DNA of 34,520 bases, from contig DATGLE010000170.1 of the NCBI GenBank assembly GCA_035294325.1, positions 1 to 34,520 on the forward strand, read 5' to 3'. Position numbers and translations under genes: made by a program. The notes under the pieces were generated by a model, which saw only the letters and a program-made list of their open reading frames with translations, had not been told where the DNA came from and ran no database searches. The first letter of the stretch is position 1. Each line of letters starts with the position of its first letter. Positions 1-6,943 of this stretch are shown here, piece by piece. This DNA is from DATGLE01 sp035294325 (GTDB taxonomy: Bacteria > Chloroflexota > Ktedonobacteria > Ktedonobacterales > Ktedonobacteraceae).

Positions 1-176
1 CTCAATCCGCTGGTAGCAGCGGCGATGATCGCCAGCACGAGCAGCGCCAGGCTCACCAGCAGCCCAAAGAGCATATGCACGGAGGTGAGATCGGCATGGG
101 TATAGGTCCCCGTACCTCATGCCAGGGCAATCACTCCGGCAATCCCAGCGATAATTTGCAGCAGACGTGTCATCAT
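1..176 (-). pseudogene. Small membrane protein gene, partial, interrupted by an in-frame TGA
   Basis: Reading leftward from the ATG at 176 (a second ATG follows at 173) gives a hydrophobic N-terminus of 19 residues, then TGA at 119-117. The same frame then continues open to the window edge with clearly membrane-protein-like sequence, including a His-Met-Leu-Phe-Gly stretch and a long Leu/Val/Ala/Ile segment. An AGGGAG ribosome-binding site lies about 8 nt before the ATG. Small two- to four-helix membrane proteins of this kind often have a Trp near this position, so TGG to TGA is the simplest explanation (inference). The gene has its own upstream region with two 14-bp dyads. Alternatives are a sequencing error or a very short peptide. 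UGA recoding is unlikely, because neighbouring genes end in TGA. Confidence 0.55.
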
Positions 177-262
177 CAGATAAACTCCCTTCAATGGTTC
201 CAGGCGTCCCAAAGGAAAAGGACGCGGACTTTCATTTTCCCATTCCCGGGTGCTTTTCTGTA

Positions 263-276
263 TGGTTGTCCAACCA
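263..276. promoter_or_regulatory. 14-bp dyad, possible TetR operator
   Basis: TGGTTG-TC-CAACCA is a perfect 6+6 dyad with a two-base centre. It sits upstream of the broken membrane gene and 30 bp from a second dyad of the same design. The size and form fit a TetR-family operator, and the adjacent tetR at 344-958 is the obvious candidate. No binding evidence. Confidence 0.4.
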
Positions 277-305
277 GATTTGAAGCACAAACGTTGCTAT
301 CTAGT

Positions 306-319
306 TGTATGACCATACA
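306..319. promoter_or_regulatory. 14-bp dyad, possible TetR operator
   Basis: TGTATG-AC-CATACA is a 6+6 dyad with a two-base centre. The half-site TGTATGGT recurs at 259-266, just overlapping the neighbouring dyad. Both lie between the tetR stop and the leftward membrane gene, where a local repressor would act on that gene. Confidence 0.45.
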
Positions 320-343
320 GATATACAGAAAAAAAACAACGCT

Positions 344-958
344 TTACGGATCGAGTGACGCGGTGAGTGTGAAGAGGCGTTGCACTAACCGATAAGCCGG
401 AGTGAAATCGACCTCGGGCTGGGTCAACTGTTGCAAGGCCAGCCCATCGGAGCAGGCATGGACAATGGCTGCAATGGCCTGCATCTGGGCCTCATCTCCT
501 CCAAGTTGCTGCTGGAGGATCTGCGCCAGCGTTTCTCGCCCTTTCGCCAGAAAGGCTCCTACCGCTGGCAGAAACGCCGGATTGCGCAGACCGAGGGCGT
601 AGAACTCATAGCGCAGGCGATACCAGGCCGGATCTCTGCCTGTGACCGCCGCCATCGCCAGCATCGCGACATCAGGAAACGGGTGCTGGGAGACCAGGCG
701 CCCTAATTCCTGGGCCAGTTGGTGCCCAAAGCGGGTCCCGGCCTCTTCCAGGACTGCGAAAAGCAAGTCGTCTTTGGAGGCGAAGTAATAATGAAACAAC
801 CCCGGTGAGACATTGGCCAGGTGGGCAATCTCTTTGACGGTGGTGGCCTCAAAGCCTTTCTCCGACAGGATGGCATAGCCGGCCTCAATCAATCGGGCGC
901 GGTTCTCCGCGTTATGCGTCCAGCTTTTCTTCGGCTGGGTATCTGGTTGGTCACTCAT
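344..958 (-). CDS. TetR/AcrR-family transcriptional regulator
   Basis: A 204-residue DNA-binding repressor-type protein. The N-terminal TetR helix-turn-helix spans about residues 20-66, with the family pattern of a Gly-Phe-x-Ala-Thr-Thr turn, Ile-Ala-x-x-Ala-x-Val-Ser recognition region and Tyr-Tyr-Phe-x-x-Lys-x-x-Leu end. The rest is a helical ligand-binding domain that cannot be assigned to a ligand. The open frame extends upstream to 1009, but the ATG at 958 is preferred: a -10 hexamer (TATCAT) ends only 6 nt before it and there is no Shine-Dalgarno sequence, so the mRNA is probably leaderless. It is divergent from the SnoaL-like gene, and the broken membrane gene lies downstream on the same strand. 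Length is typical of the family. Confidence 0.88.
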   Translation of the reverse strand: MSDQPDTQPKKSWTHNAENRARLIEAGYAILSEKGFEATTVKEIAHLANVSPGLFHYYFASKDDLLFAVLEEAGTRFGHQLAQELGRLVSQHPFPDVAMLAMAAVTGRDPAWYRLRYEFYALGLRNPAFLPAVGAFLAKGRETLAQILQQQLGGDEAQMQAIAAIVHACSDGLALQQLTQPEVDFTPAYRLVQRLFTLTASLDP

Positions 959-964
959 ACAAAT

Positions 965-993
965 ATGATAGTGAACCAAATGAGGTTTGTCAT
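965..993 (-). promoter_or_regulatory. Promoter of the leaderless tetR
   Basis: On the minus strand, ATGACA (988-993) and TATCAT (965-970) are separated by 17 bp. The -10 lies 6 nt from the ATG at 958, so the predicted start of transcription is at or next to the start codon. The spacer contains AACC-N6-GGTT, a weak dyad. Confidence 0.5.
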
Positions 994-1044
994 ATAGGTT
1001 GTGCAACAAGCTGGTCGAAGAGAGCGAGCCAGCAGATAAAGCTC

Positions 1045-1073
1045 TTGATTTTTGGAATTACTCCGATTATAAT
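1045..1073 (+). promoter_or_regulatory. Sigma-70-type promoter of the SnoaL-like gene
   Basis: TTGATT (1045-1050), 17-bp spacer, TATAAT (1068-1073). The gene start is 59 nt downstream of the -10. A 14-bp dyad covers the expected transcription start. Confidence 0.65.
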
Positions 1074-1077
1074 GTAA

Positions 1078-1091
1078 CTACAAGTTTGTAG
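1078..1091. promoter_or_regulatory. 14-bp dyad over the transcription start, probable operator
   Basis: CTACAA-GT-TTGTAG is a 6+6 dyad with a two-base centre, lying 5 bp after the TATAAT box. A protein bound here would block transcription of the SnoaL-like gene. Two tetR genes flank it (344-958 and 1755-2372); which one binds cannot be told. Confidence 0.5.
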
Positions 1092-1131
1092 AACATTCGA
1101 TGATGTTGTCTATTCCAGGAGAAAGAAACCC

Positions 1132-1635
1132 ATGATGAACGCACACGATCTCGATTTCCAAACCATACGACCACTCGATCTCAATACCGCAGCGCTCACC
1201 CCAGAATCACAGGCGACGCCTTTTTCTACGTTGCTATGGGCCGTGGTGTCAGGAGACATGGCTGTCGTCGAGGCCCAGATTACAGACGATATTGAATGGG
1301 GATTGATGCCCTACAACAAGGTGCTCAAAGGCAAAGACGAAGTTCTTCCCTGGTTCAGAGCTGCAGCAGCGGACCAGAAAAAACCCATTGTGATCACGAA
1401 CGCCGCCACCGGGGACTGGGGGGTCTTTGAATACTGGAATATCGGGACTATGAGCGAAGAGGTGGTCAAACTGGGCAACGAACAAAAGTGGCCCTGGCCC
1501 AAAGACCCGCGTAGCTTCCTGGGGCAGCCATATAGAGTTGCCCAATGTTTCGTGTATCATATCAATCCGCAAGGAAAGATCGACTTCATGAGGCAGTACC
1601 TGGATACCGGAAGTGTCTGGGCACAATTTCAATAG
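1132..1635 (+). CDS. SnoaL/NTF2-like fold protein
   Basis: A 167-residue cytoplasmic protein with no signal peptide. The middle resembles the cone-shaped SnoaL/NTF2 superfamily: an N-terminal helix region, then Asp-Asp-Ile-Glu-Trp, a Gly-Lys-Asp-Glu-Val-x-x-Trp-Phe segment, and a C-terminal strand containing Asp-Phe-Met-Arg-Gln-Tyr. Members of this fold include ketosteroid isomerase-like enzymes, polyketide cyclases and small-molecule binders, so no specific reaction can be assigned. AGGAGAAAG precedes the ATG with good spacing; a second ATG follows at once. It has a strong own promoter with an operator-like dyad and is followed by a tetR in the same direction, suggesting repressor-controlled expression (inference). 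Confidence 0.75.
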   Translation: MMNAHDLDFQTIRPLDLNTAALTPESQATPFSTLLWAVVSGDMAVVEAQITDDIEWGLMPYNKVLKGKDEVLPWFRAAAADQKKPIVITNAATGDWGVFEYWNIGTMSEEVVKLGNEQKWPWPKDPRSFLGQPYRVAQCFVYHINPQGKIDFMRQYLDTGSVWAQFQ

Positions 1636-1754
1636 AGCAAGCGGGGAGCCATCCCTGAAACAGAAAGTCGTGTCAAGCGATTGTGCGGCCTTCGAGTGGA
1701 GTTCCTTGTCGTGTTTTTCCCAGCATGAAGTCACCGAACAGAGGAGGGTGAGAG

Positions 1755-2372
1755 TTGGACGCATTGCCTGAGACACGCCTCGGTCGGCGCGAGCGGAAGA
1801 AGCTGCGGACCCGTGCCTTGATCCAGAGAGAGGCCTTGCGCCTCTTTCTGGATCAAGGGGTTGAGGCCACCACCATCGAGGAGATCGCCGAGGCGGCGGA
1901 CATCGCCCCGAGCACGTTCTTCAACTATTTCCCGACCAAGGAAGATGTGGTGTTGCAAGACGACCTCGATCCAGTGCTATTGGAAGCCATCCATATGGAA
2001 CCAGCAGGTCTGCACCCGGTCACCGTACTGCGCAAGGCAATTCATACCGTGTTCTCACAACTTACTCCGGAACAACACACCATCTTTCAACAGCGCCTCG
2101 CCTTGATGGCATCGAATCCTACCCTGCGCGCTGCGTTTCTCAACCAGTCCGCCAGCCAGCTCGATGAGGTCGTGGCGGTGGTCGCAGAGCGCGCCGGGCG
2201 GTCAGGCGACGACTTTGCGGTGCGCAACCTGGCCGGCGCCCTGCTTGGGGTGTTGATGGCAACGTTTCTTACCGCCGCCAATGACCGCGATGCCGACGTC
2301 TCTGGCCTGGCAGATCAGGCGCTGGCCCATCTGGAGGCAGGCCTGCCGCTCGACTGGCCGCCGCGCGATTAA
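1755..2372 (+). CDS. TetR-family regulator with MftR-like C-terminal domain
   Basis: A 205-residue regulator. The helix-turn-helix lies around residues 20-66 with Glu-Ala-Thr-Thr-Ile-Glu-Glu-Ile-Ala and the Phe-Phe-Asn-Tyr-Phe-Pro-Thr-Lys-Glu-Asp signature. That variant is typical of TetR proteins with the MftR-type C-terminal domain, seen in actinobacterial and Chloroflexota regulators of flavin or acyl metabolism. The start is a TTG at 1755, supported by AGGAGG at 1742-1747 spaced 7 nt away; no ATG fits. It follows the SnoaL-like gene by 119 bp in the same direction, so it may share that promoter and regulate it. Ligand unknown. Confidence 0.88.
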   Translation: MDALPETRLGRRERKKLRTRALIQREALRLFLDQGVEATTIEEIAEAADIAPSTFFNYFPTKEDVVLQDDLDPVLLEAIHMEPAGLHPVTVLRKAIHTVFSQLTPEQHTIFQQRLALMASNPTLRAAFLNQSASQLDEVVAVVAERAGRSGDDFAVRNLAGALLGVLMATFLTAANDRDADVSGLADQALAHLEAGLPLDWPPRD

Positions 2373-2667
2373 CCAAAAAGTGCCGAGGGGTTCCTCCTAT
2401 CTGGCGAAGTGGCTCACCCGAGGAGAGGTTCAAGATAGCGGTGCCACGCCATTTTCAGTTCACCCATGAGCAGCCTCCGCTCACCCTCTCTGCCTGCAAG
2501 AGCAAGGGGAGGACCGCTTTGAAGAGATGGACGCTTATTGTGGCGCTCAGGCGCTGTGTCAACGAGAGGTGGGGAGCACGTCTCTGAAAACCAAACTCAA
2601 AGCGAGTTTGCACCTCGTGCTGTAAAGTATGTGCAGAGAGGAAAACTGTGAAAGTGGGGAATTTTTT
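2373..2667. other. Intergenic stretch without a recognisable gene
   Basis: Between the second tetR and the patatin gene. No ORF with coding character, no strong promoter and no clear dyad was found. The last 30 bp hold the patatin ribosome-binding site. Confidence 0.5.
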
Positions 2668-3540
2668 ATGAAGGCGAATAAGATAGGAACACGAGCGCTG
2701 GTTCTCGGAGGGGGAGGCGTGGCCGGGGTTGCCTGGGAACTGGGCATCCTTACAGGTTTGCACGATAAGGGGGTGGATGTGCGGAGCGCGGATATTATCA
2801 TTGGAACCTCGGCTGGATCGACGGTTGGTGCTCAGATCACCAGCGGGATCGATCTTGAGAGCCTTTTCGCCTCTCAACTGACCCCGGTTAAGCAGTCGAA
2901 GGAACGCAAGGTGGAAGCCAGTCCCGCTCAGATGATGGAGGTGCTCAGCCAGGCGATAGCAGAAGCGGGTGCTGATATGAAAGCGCTGCGGGCGCGAATT
3001 GGAGCTTACGCTCTGGCGGCTCCCACGCCACCGGAAGCGGAACGGCGGGCCATTATCGAGTCGCGGCTTCCCAAGAAGATGTGGCCGCAGCAGCATCTTC
3101 TGATGGTGGCCGTAGATACGGCAACTGGCGAGGAATACCTCATGGATCGAGAGTCCGGGGTCTCTCTGGTGGATGCTGTTGCGGCCAGTTGTGCCGTGCC
3201 GGGTATCTGGCCGCCCGTGACTCTTGCAGGGCGTCGCTACATGGATGGCGGGGTACGCTCGGCGACAAATGCGGACCTGGCAAGGGGCTATAATCGCGTC
3301 TTGATCCTCAACCCTCTTGGGGCGAGCGCGGATTATATGGGAATGGGCATTACTGAGGAAGCAGCAGCGCTGGAACGAGAGGGCAGCCAGGTACTGGTGA
3401 TCGCCCCCGATGCCGCATCCACAGCGGCTATCGGACTGAACCCGCTCGACCCGGCAGCCCGACAACCCTCGGCCCTGGCTGGCCGCGCACAGGGACGTGA
3501 ACTTGCCGACTCGGTCGCTGCGCTCTGGTCTCCTGCCTGA
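2668..3540 (+). CDS. Patatin-like phospholipase
   Basis: A 290-residue serine acyl hydrolase of the patatin/RssA family. The three family hallmarks are present: the glycine-rich oxyanion loop Gly-Gly-Gly-Gly-Val-Ala-Gly at about residues 14-20, the nucleophile elbow Gly-Thr-Ser-Ala-Gly with Ser48, and the catalytic Asp in Asp-Gly-Gly at about 193. Together they form the Ser-Asp dyad expected for lipid acyl ester hydrolysis. No signal peptide, so it probably acts inside the cell. The frame extends 13 codons upstream, but the ATG at 2668 has a GTGGGGA ribosome-binding site and aligns with the conserved N-terminus. It is convergent with the alpha/beta hydrolase gene that follows. Confidence 0.9.
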   Translation: MKANKIGTRALVLGGGGVAGVAWELGILTGLHDKGVDVRSADIIIGTSAGSTVGAQITSGIDLESLFASQLTPVKQSKERKVEASPAQMMEVLSQAIAEAGADMKALRARIGAYALAAPTPPEAERRAIIESRLPKKMWPQQHLLMVAVDTATGEEYLMDRESGVSLVDAVAASCAVPGIWPPVTLAGRRYMDGGVRSATNADLARGYNRVLILNPLGASADYMGMGITEEAAALEREGSQVLVIAPDAASTAAIGLNPLDPAARQPSALAGRAQGRELADSVAALWSPA

Positions 3541-3665
3541 CCGTGCGTATGAGATCTACCCCAGGGTACACAACCCTGTGATGCATGTCTCTCTATGCGT
3601 ATCTCCCTGCAAGCAAGAGACAAGGAACGAGATGATTGAACAGACACCAGGAAGGCATGTGCAAG
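3541..3665. terminator. Convergent gap with a weak hairpin
   Basis: CAGGGT (3562-3567) pairs with ACCCTG (3573-3578) across a 5-nt loop just after the patatin stop. There is no following T-run, so its role as a terminator is uncertain. Nothing else was recognised in this 125-bp convergent gap. Confidence 0.3.
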
Positions 3666-4541
3666 CTATTTTTGAAAATGGGCATGCTGCTCTTCCCTGT
3701 TCTTGCTTGACGTATCCTGGATGAACTGACGGATGGCGTGAGCGAGCGTCTCCGGTTGGTCAAGCGGGATGAGCGTCGAGCTATCGGCGATCTCCACCAA
3801 CCGGGCATGGGGCAGGAGAGCCGCCAGCCGCCGTCCGTGTTCTGGTGGCATCATGCGATCTTCTTTGGCCCACACCACCAGGGCGGGACGCTCAAATGTG
3901 CGCAGCCGCTCTGTGGCCGCCAGCAGGTCGCTCTTGTTGGCGTGACGCAGATATTTCACCAGGTCTCGCCGAATCTCCCGCTGACTGAGGACGGAGCGCA
4001 CCCAGGCGTCGGTGATGTCGCCGGGGATGGGTCGCTTCGTCATCGGTCCAAAGGCTATCGGCAGGCGGCGCAGGGCACGCAAGCGCAGGGGCTGGAGCGC
4101 CAGGTTCAGTCCCCCCGGTATCCTGGCCGCCAACGAGATCGTGTGTCCGGGCAGGCCGGAGGGAGTGTGGTCGAAGGCTTCACACGAGGTGATCACCAGC
4201 CGGGCCAGCCGCTCAGGATAGGAGCCTGCCGTGAGCAGGAACGCGCCCAGGTCGTTGCCAACCAGGGTGACATCGTGCAGATCGAGCGCCTCCAGCAACT
4301 CGGCTTGCAGCTTCGCCAGCCCGTGGAGTGAGAGGTCGGCGTCAGGGCGCATGGGTTGGCGATGACTGCCGACCGGCAGCGTGGGCACCACACAGCGATA
4401 GTCGGCGCGCAGATCACGAACGACCTGGCGCCACAGCGAGCCATCCATCAACAGCCCGTGCAGCAGGACGATAGTGGGACCGCTGCCGCCCGTATCTTCA
4501 TACTCGATGATCCCTGCCGAGAGTTCGATTTGGTGCATCAT
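3666..4541 (-). CDS. Alpha/beta hydrolase with Asp nucleophile and no visible catalytic His
   Basis: A 291-residue alpha/beta-hydrolase-fold protein without a signal peptide. The oxyanion His-Gly (residues 28-29) follows the beta-strand Thr-Ile-Val-Leu-Leu. The nucleophile elbow is Val-Gly-Asn-Asp-Leu-Gly, placing Asp97 where haloalkane dehalogenases and epoxide hydrolases carry their nucleophile. Glu227-Asp228 follows the Val-Val-Trp-Ala strand at the usual acid site. Where the catalytic His is normally found (Ser-Gly-His), the sequence reads Asp-Ser-Ser-Thr-Leu-Ile-Pro (about 253-259), so the classic triad looks incomplete. Start at 4541: AAGGAG is 8 nt upstream, and the longer frame (to 4577) has no better signal. 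Divergent from lysR. Substrate unknown. Confidence 0.82.
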   Translation of the reverse strand: MMHQIELSAGIIEYEDTGGSGPTIVLLHGLLMDGSLWRQVVRDLRADYRCVVPTLPVGSHRQPMRPDADLSLHGLAKLQAELLEALDLHDVTLVGNDLGAFLLTAGSYPERLARLVITSCEAFDHTPSGLPGHTISLAARIPGGLNLALQPLRLRALRRLPIAFGPMTKRPIPGDITDAWVRSVLSQREIRRDLVKYLRHANKSDLLAATERLRTFERPALVVWAKEDRMMPPEHGRRLAALLPHARLVEIADSSTLIPLDQPETLAHAIRQFIQDTSSKNREEQHAHFQK

Positions 4542-4591
4542 TTCATTTTCTCCTTGGGTAGCTACGGAAGAAATCAATTCCTCCCTCTTGT

Positions 4592-4605
4592 TAAGATCTA
4601 TCTTA
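4592..4605. promoter_or_regulatory. 14-bp dyad on the hydrolase -10 region
   Basis: TAAGAT-CT-ATCTTA, a 6+6 dyad with a two-base centre. Its outer arm is the TAAGAT -10 of the leftward hydrolase promoter, so binding would directly affect that gene. The divergent LysR regulator is the natural candidate, though the dyad is also of TetR-operator form. Confidence 0.45.
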
Positions 4606-4629
4606 CAGGCTAAACTATGTATTGTCCAA
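4600..4629 (-). promoter_or_regulatory. Probable promoter of the alpha/beta hydrolase gene
   Basis: On the minus strand, TTGGAC (4624-4629), 18-bp spacer, TAAGAT (4600-4605). It lies about 60 bp upstream of the gene start. Confidence 0.45.
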
Positions 4630-4638
4630 CACTTATTC

Positions 4639-4667
4639 TTGTCTCATTCACACCTATATCATACATA
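4639..4667 (+). promoter_or_regulatory. Probable promoter of the lysR gene
   Basis: TTGTCT (4639-4644), 17-bp spacer, TACATA (4662-4667). It is back-to-back with the hydrolase promoter, a common arrangement for LysR regulators and their targets. Confidence 0.4.
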
Positions 4668-4724
4668 ATGGAAGAAACGAAAGCGTGACCATTCGCCCCC
4701 GTATGAGGAGCAAGGAGATTTGAC

Positions 4725-5630
4725 ATGGAGCTTCGGCACCTGCGCTATTTTGTCGCTGTCGCCGAAGAGTTGCATTTTGGTCGTGCGGCTGAGCGCTTAC
4801 ACCTGGCTCAACAACCGCTGAGTTTTCAAATCAAACAACTCGAAGAAGAACTTGGGGTGACGCTTTTCCGGCGTACCACGCGCCGGGTTGAATTGACGGA
4901 TGCAGGACGTGCCTTGCTTACCGAGGTCTATGCCGCGCTCGCTCACCTGCACCAGGGAATTGAAACAGCCAGGCAAGCCGAGCGCGGAGAAATCGGCTCG
5001 CTGGTGATTGGCTATGTCAGCATCGCCCTCTACAATCTGGTGCCACAAGCCGTGCGCCTCTTTCGACAGCGCTTTCCCGATGTGCACGTTACCTTGCACG
5101 AGTTATGTTCCCCTGATCTGGAAGAGCAGCTCTTAGAGGGGACTCTGGATGTGGGTCTCGCGGTAAAGGGGATGAACGTTCCTGAATTGACCTATGAGAC
5201 CGTCCTGTGCGAGCAGGCGATGGCCGCCCTTCCAAAAACCCATCCGCTTGCAGACCTGGCGCAGATCCCGCTGCATGCCCTTGCTTCTGAACCATTTGTG
5301 ATGTATGAACACACCCAACGGTCATTGATCTACCATCAGATCATGGCGCTGTGCCGGCAAGCCGGTTTTAGCCCCAACGTCGCTCAGGAAGCGACATCCG
5401 AACAGGCGGTGATCGGATTAGTGGCAGCAGGCATGGGGGTCGCGTTGGTTTCGGCCTGTCTCTCCCGATTACGCCCGGATGAAGTGACCTATCGGCCACT
5501 CATTGAGCCGGCGGCTCTGGTCGAGTATGCCGTGGTCTGGAAACGAGACAATCCCTCGCCCATCGTCAAGGCATTTCTCACCATTGTCAGAGAGATCGCC
5601 CAGAAGGAACCGGCCAGCTTGTCAAGGTAA
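4725..5630 (+). CDS. LysR-family transcriptional regulator
   Basis: A 301-residue LysR-type regulator of normal length. It begins with the standard Met-Glu-Leu-Arg-His-Leu-Arg-Tyr-Phe start. The winged helix-turn-helix follows (about 18-37: Ala-Ala-Glu-Arg-Leu-His-Leu-Ala-Gln-Gln-Pro-Leu-Ser), then the linker helix and a periplasmic-binding-protein-like effector domain (about 90-295). AAGGAG precedes the ATG. It is divergent from the alpha/beta hydrolase gene (183-bp gap with back-to-back promoters and a dyad), so that hydrolase is the likeliest target. It ends just before the promoter of the next tetR. The inducer cannot be predicted. Confidence 0.92.
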   Translation: MELRHLRYFVAVAEELHFGRAAERLHLAQQPLSFQIKQLEEELGVTLFRRTTRRVELTDAGRALLTEVYAALAHLHQGIETARQAERGEIGSLVIGYVSIALYNLVPQAVRLFRQRFPDVHVTLHELCSPDLEEQLLEGTLDVGLAVKGMNVPELTYETVLCEQAMAALPKTHPLADLAQIPLHALASEPFVMYEHTQRSLIYHQIMALCRQAGFSPNVAQEATSEQAVIGLVAAGMGVALVSACLSRLRPDEVTYRPLIEPAALVEYAVVWKRDNPSPIVKAFLTIVREIAQKEPASLSR

Positions 5631-5639
5631 GAATGCCCC

Positions 5640-5668
5640 TTGACAAACGCCTTTGCTCTCCCTATACT
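5640..5668 (+). promoter_or_regulatory. Near-consensus promoter of the tetR/dehalogenase cluster
   Basis: TTGACA (5640-5645), 17-bp spacer, TATACT (5663-5668): the best sigma-70-type promoter in the window. An operator-like dyad lies over the predicted start site. Confidence 0.75.
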
Positions 5669-5674
5669 ATGTTA

Positions 5675-5686
5675 GTGAACATTCAC
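5675..5686. promoter_or_regulatory. 12-bp dyad over the start site, probable TetR auto-operator
   Basis: GTGAA-CA-TTCAC, a 5+5 dyad with a two-base centre, begins 6 bp after the -10. The gene directly downstream is a tetR, so autorepression of it and of the cluster behind it is likely. Confidence 0.55.
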
Positions 5687-5706
5687 ACACATAGGAAAGG
5701 GAAGCC

Positions 5707-6297
5707 ATGACAAGTACCCGAGACCGAATCCTGCAAGCAGCGGAACACCTGCTACGCTTGAAAGGCTCAGCCCACGTGACCACCAAGGAGATCGCCCGCG
5801 CGGTTGGCCTGTCGGAAAGCGCGCTTTACCGGCATTTCGACCATAAAGAAGAGATCTTCTTCGCGCTCATGGCCGAGCATCTGCCCGCCTTCCACGAGGC
5901 ATTCCAGACGCACCAGCCAGGCACGGCAACGATCCACGAGAATCTGGTCGCGCTCGCAGTAGCAGCTCTGCACTACTATGAGCACCTGATCCCCATGGGT
6001 GTCTCCTTCCTGGCCGACAAGGAGCTGCTCACGCAGTTTCGTGCCACGATCCAGCCGTTGGGGATGGGGCCACAGAATGTCTTTGAACGGCTGGCAGCCT
6101 ACCTGGAGGCGGAGCAGCACCTGGGACGGCTCGGGCCGCAGCTCGCGGCGTTGACCATGGCTCAGCTTGTGCTGGGTCCCTGTTTTCAGCGCGCCTTTAA
6201 TCTGCAATTCCTGGGCGAAGATCCCTTCCATCAGACCGATCAGCAGTTTGCCGAGGCACTGGTGCAGGGGCTGCTTGCCGGGCTTTTGCCTTCCTGA
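5707..6297 (+). CDS. TetR-family regulator heading the dehalogenase cluster
   Basis: A 196-residue TetR protein. The DNA-binding domain covers about residues 4-50, with Arg-Asp-Arg-Ile-Leu-Gln-Ala-Ala, His-Val-Thr-Thr-Lys-Glu-Ile-Ala and the recognition stretch Ser-Glu-Ser-Ala-Leu-Tyr-Arg-His-Phe. The C-terminal ligand domain is of no recognised subclass. GGAAAGGGAAG precedes the ATG. It sits behind a strong promoter with a dyad on the start site and is followed by five co-directional genes (6437-10192), so it probably represses itself and some or all of these. After the stop, a GGAGGC/GCCTCC hairpin (6300-6326) may reduce read-through. Confidence 0.9.
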   Translation: MTSTRDRILQAAEHLLRLKGSAHVTTKEIARAVGLSESALYRHFDHKEEIFFALMAEHLPAFHEAFQTHQPGTATIHENLVALAVAALHYYEHLIPMGVSFLADKELLTQFRATIQPLGMGPQNVFERLAAYLEAEQHLGRLGPQLAALTMAQLVLGPCFQRAFNLQFLGEDPFHQTDQQFAEALVQGLLAGLLPS

Positions 6298-6299
6298 TC

Positions 6300-6326
6300 G
6301 GAGGCAGAAGAGGCAAAAGCGCCTCC
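6300..6326. terminator. Weak GC hairpin after tetR, possible attenuator
   Basis: GGAGGC (6300-6305) pairs with GCCTCC (6321-6326), 15-nt loop, no T-run. It lies immediately after the tetR stop and before the hypothetical gene. Confidence 0.3.
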
Positions 6327-6436
6327 CGGAGTGTGAATGCATGGTTGAACATGTCAATCTGATGAACGGATGAAAAGATATGCTTTGTCGAGGGCGAGGC
6401 TCCCCGACAGAGCTGAGTAACAAGGAGAGACCTTTG

Positions 6437-6943
6437 ATGACGACGTTACCCGAAACGTTTGCCCGTAAGGGGCAAACCGTAGAAACTGTCGCGGCCTACG
6501 TCCAGCAGTACCTCGATGCGCACGCAGAAGCGGTCTGGAGAGAGCATCTGCCCCAGATCGAACAGATCTATCAGCGCTCGGGCAATCGAGCGTATGGCTT
6601 CTACAGCCAGACCCTCCACCGTTCCCTGGCAGAGGAACTGCGAGCGGCGGGCTTGACGTGCGATCCCGGACTGCCCGGAAGCTTCCCGCTCTCCCGCGAG
6701 CAGTGGGGACCGCCCCAGGCCCGTGAACGCCGCTTCTGGTGTGTCCTGCGTACCGAGCAGGGAGAAGAGCTGGGAGAGCTGGTGACGCGCTTCCTGCACG
6801 ACGAAACCCAACTGCGCATGCCCCATATCGTCGTGTTGCCCTCTCACCAGAGCGATCCCTTTGCTCTGGCAGTGATGATTGAGCTATCCGCTCTGCCCGG
6901 GTTGGATGCGACATATGCGGACCGCAAGGAGCAGGCAGGATGA
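6437..6943 (+). CDS. Hypothetical protein coupled to the haloalkane dehalogenase
   Basis: A 168-residue protein, probably cytoplasmic, that I do not recognise. It is mostly helical by composition in the first half (Ala-Ala-Tyr-Val-Gln-Gln-Tyr-Leu-Asp). A conserved-looking core follows with Trp-Cys-Val-Leu-Arg-Thr-Glu and His-Ile-Val-Val-Leu-Pro-Ser-His. There is no signal peptide and no clear TM. AAGGAG is well placed before the ATG at 6437; the 19 codons upstream in frame lack support. Its stop overlaps the start of the dehalogenase gene (ATGA), so the two are translationally coupled, which suggests a linked role. Confidence 0.75.
   Translation: MTTLPETFARKGQTVETVAAYVQQYLDAHAEAVWREHLPQIEQIYQRSGNRAYGFYSQTLHRSLAEELRAAGLTCDPGLPGSFPLSREQWGPPQARERRFWCVLRTEQGEELGELVTRFLHDETQLRMPHIVVLPSHQSDPFALAVMIELSALPGLDATYADRKEQAG

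Noticed and set aside
1..176. UGA recoding as Trp or selenocysteine in the left-edge gene
   Set aside because: Several neighbouring genes (for example those ending at 6297, 8998 and 33336) use TGA as stop, and no stem-loop resembling a selenocysteine insertion element was seen after the TGA.
2455..3465. Long antisense frame (336 codons) opposite the patatin gene
   Set aside because: Mirror of a GC-rich coding region; no domain resemblance, no ribosome-binding site, and the sense frame has all patatin motifs.
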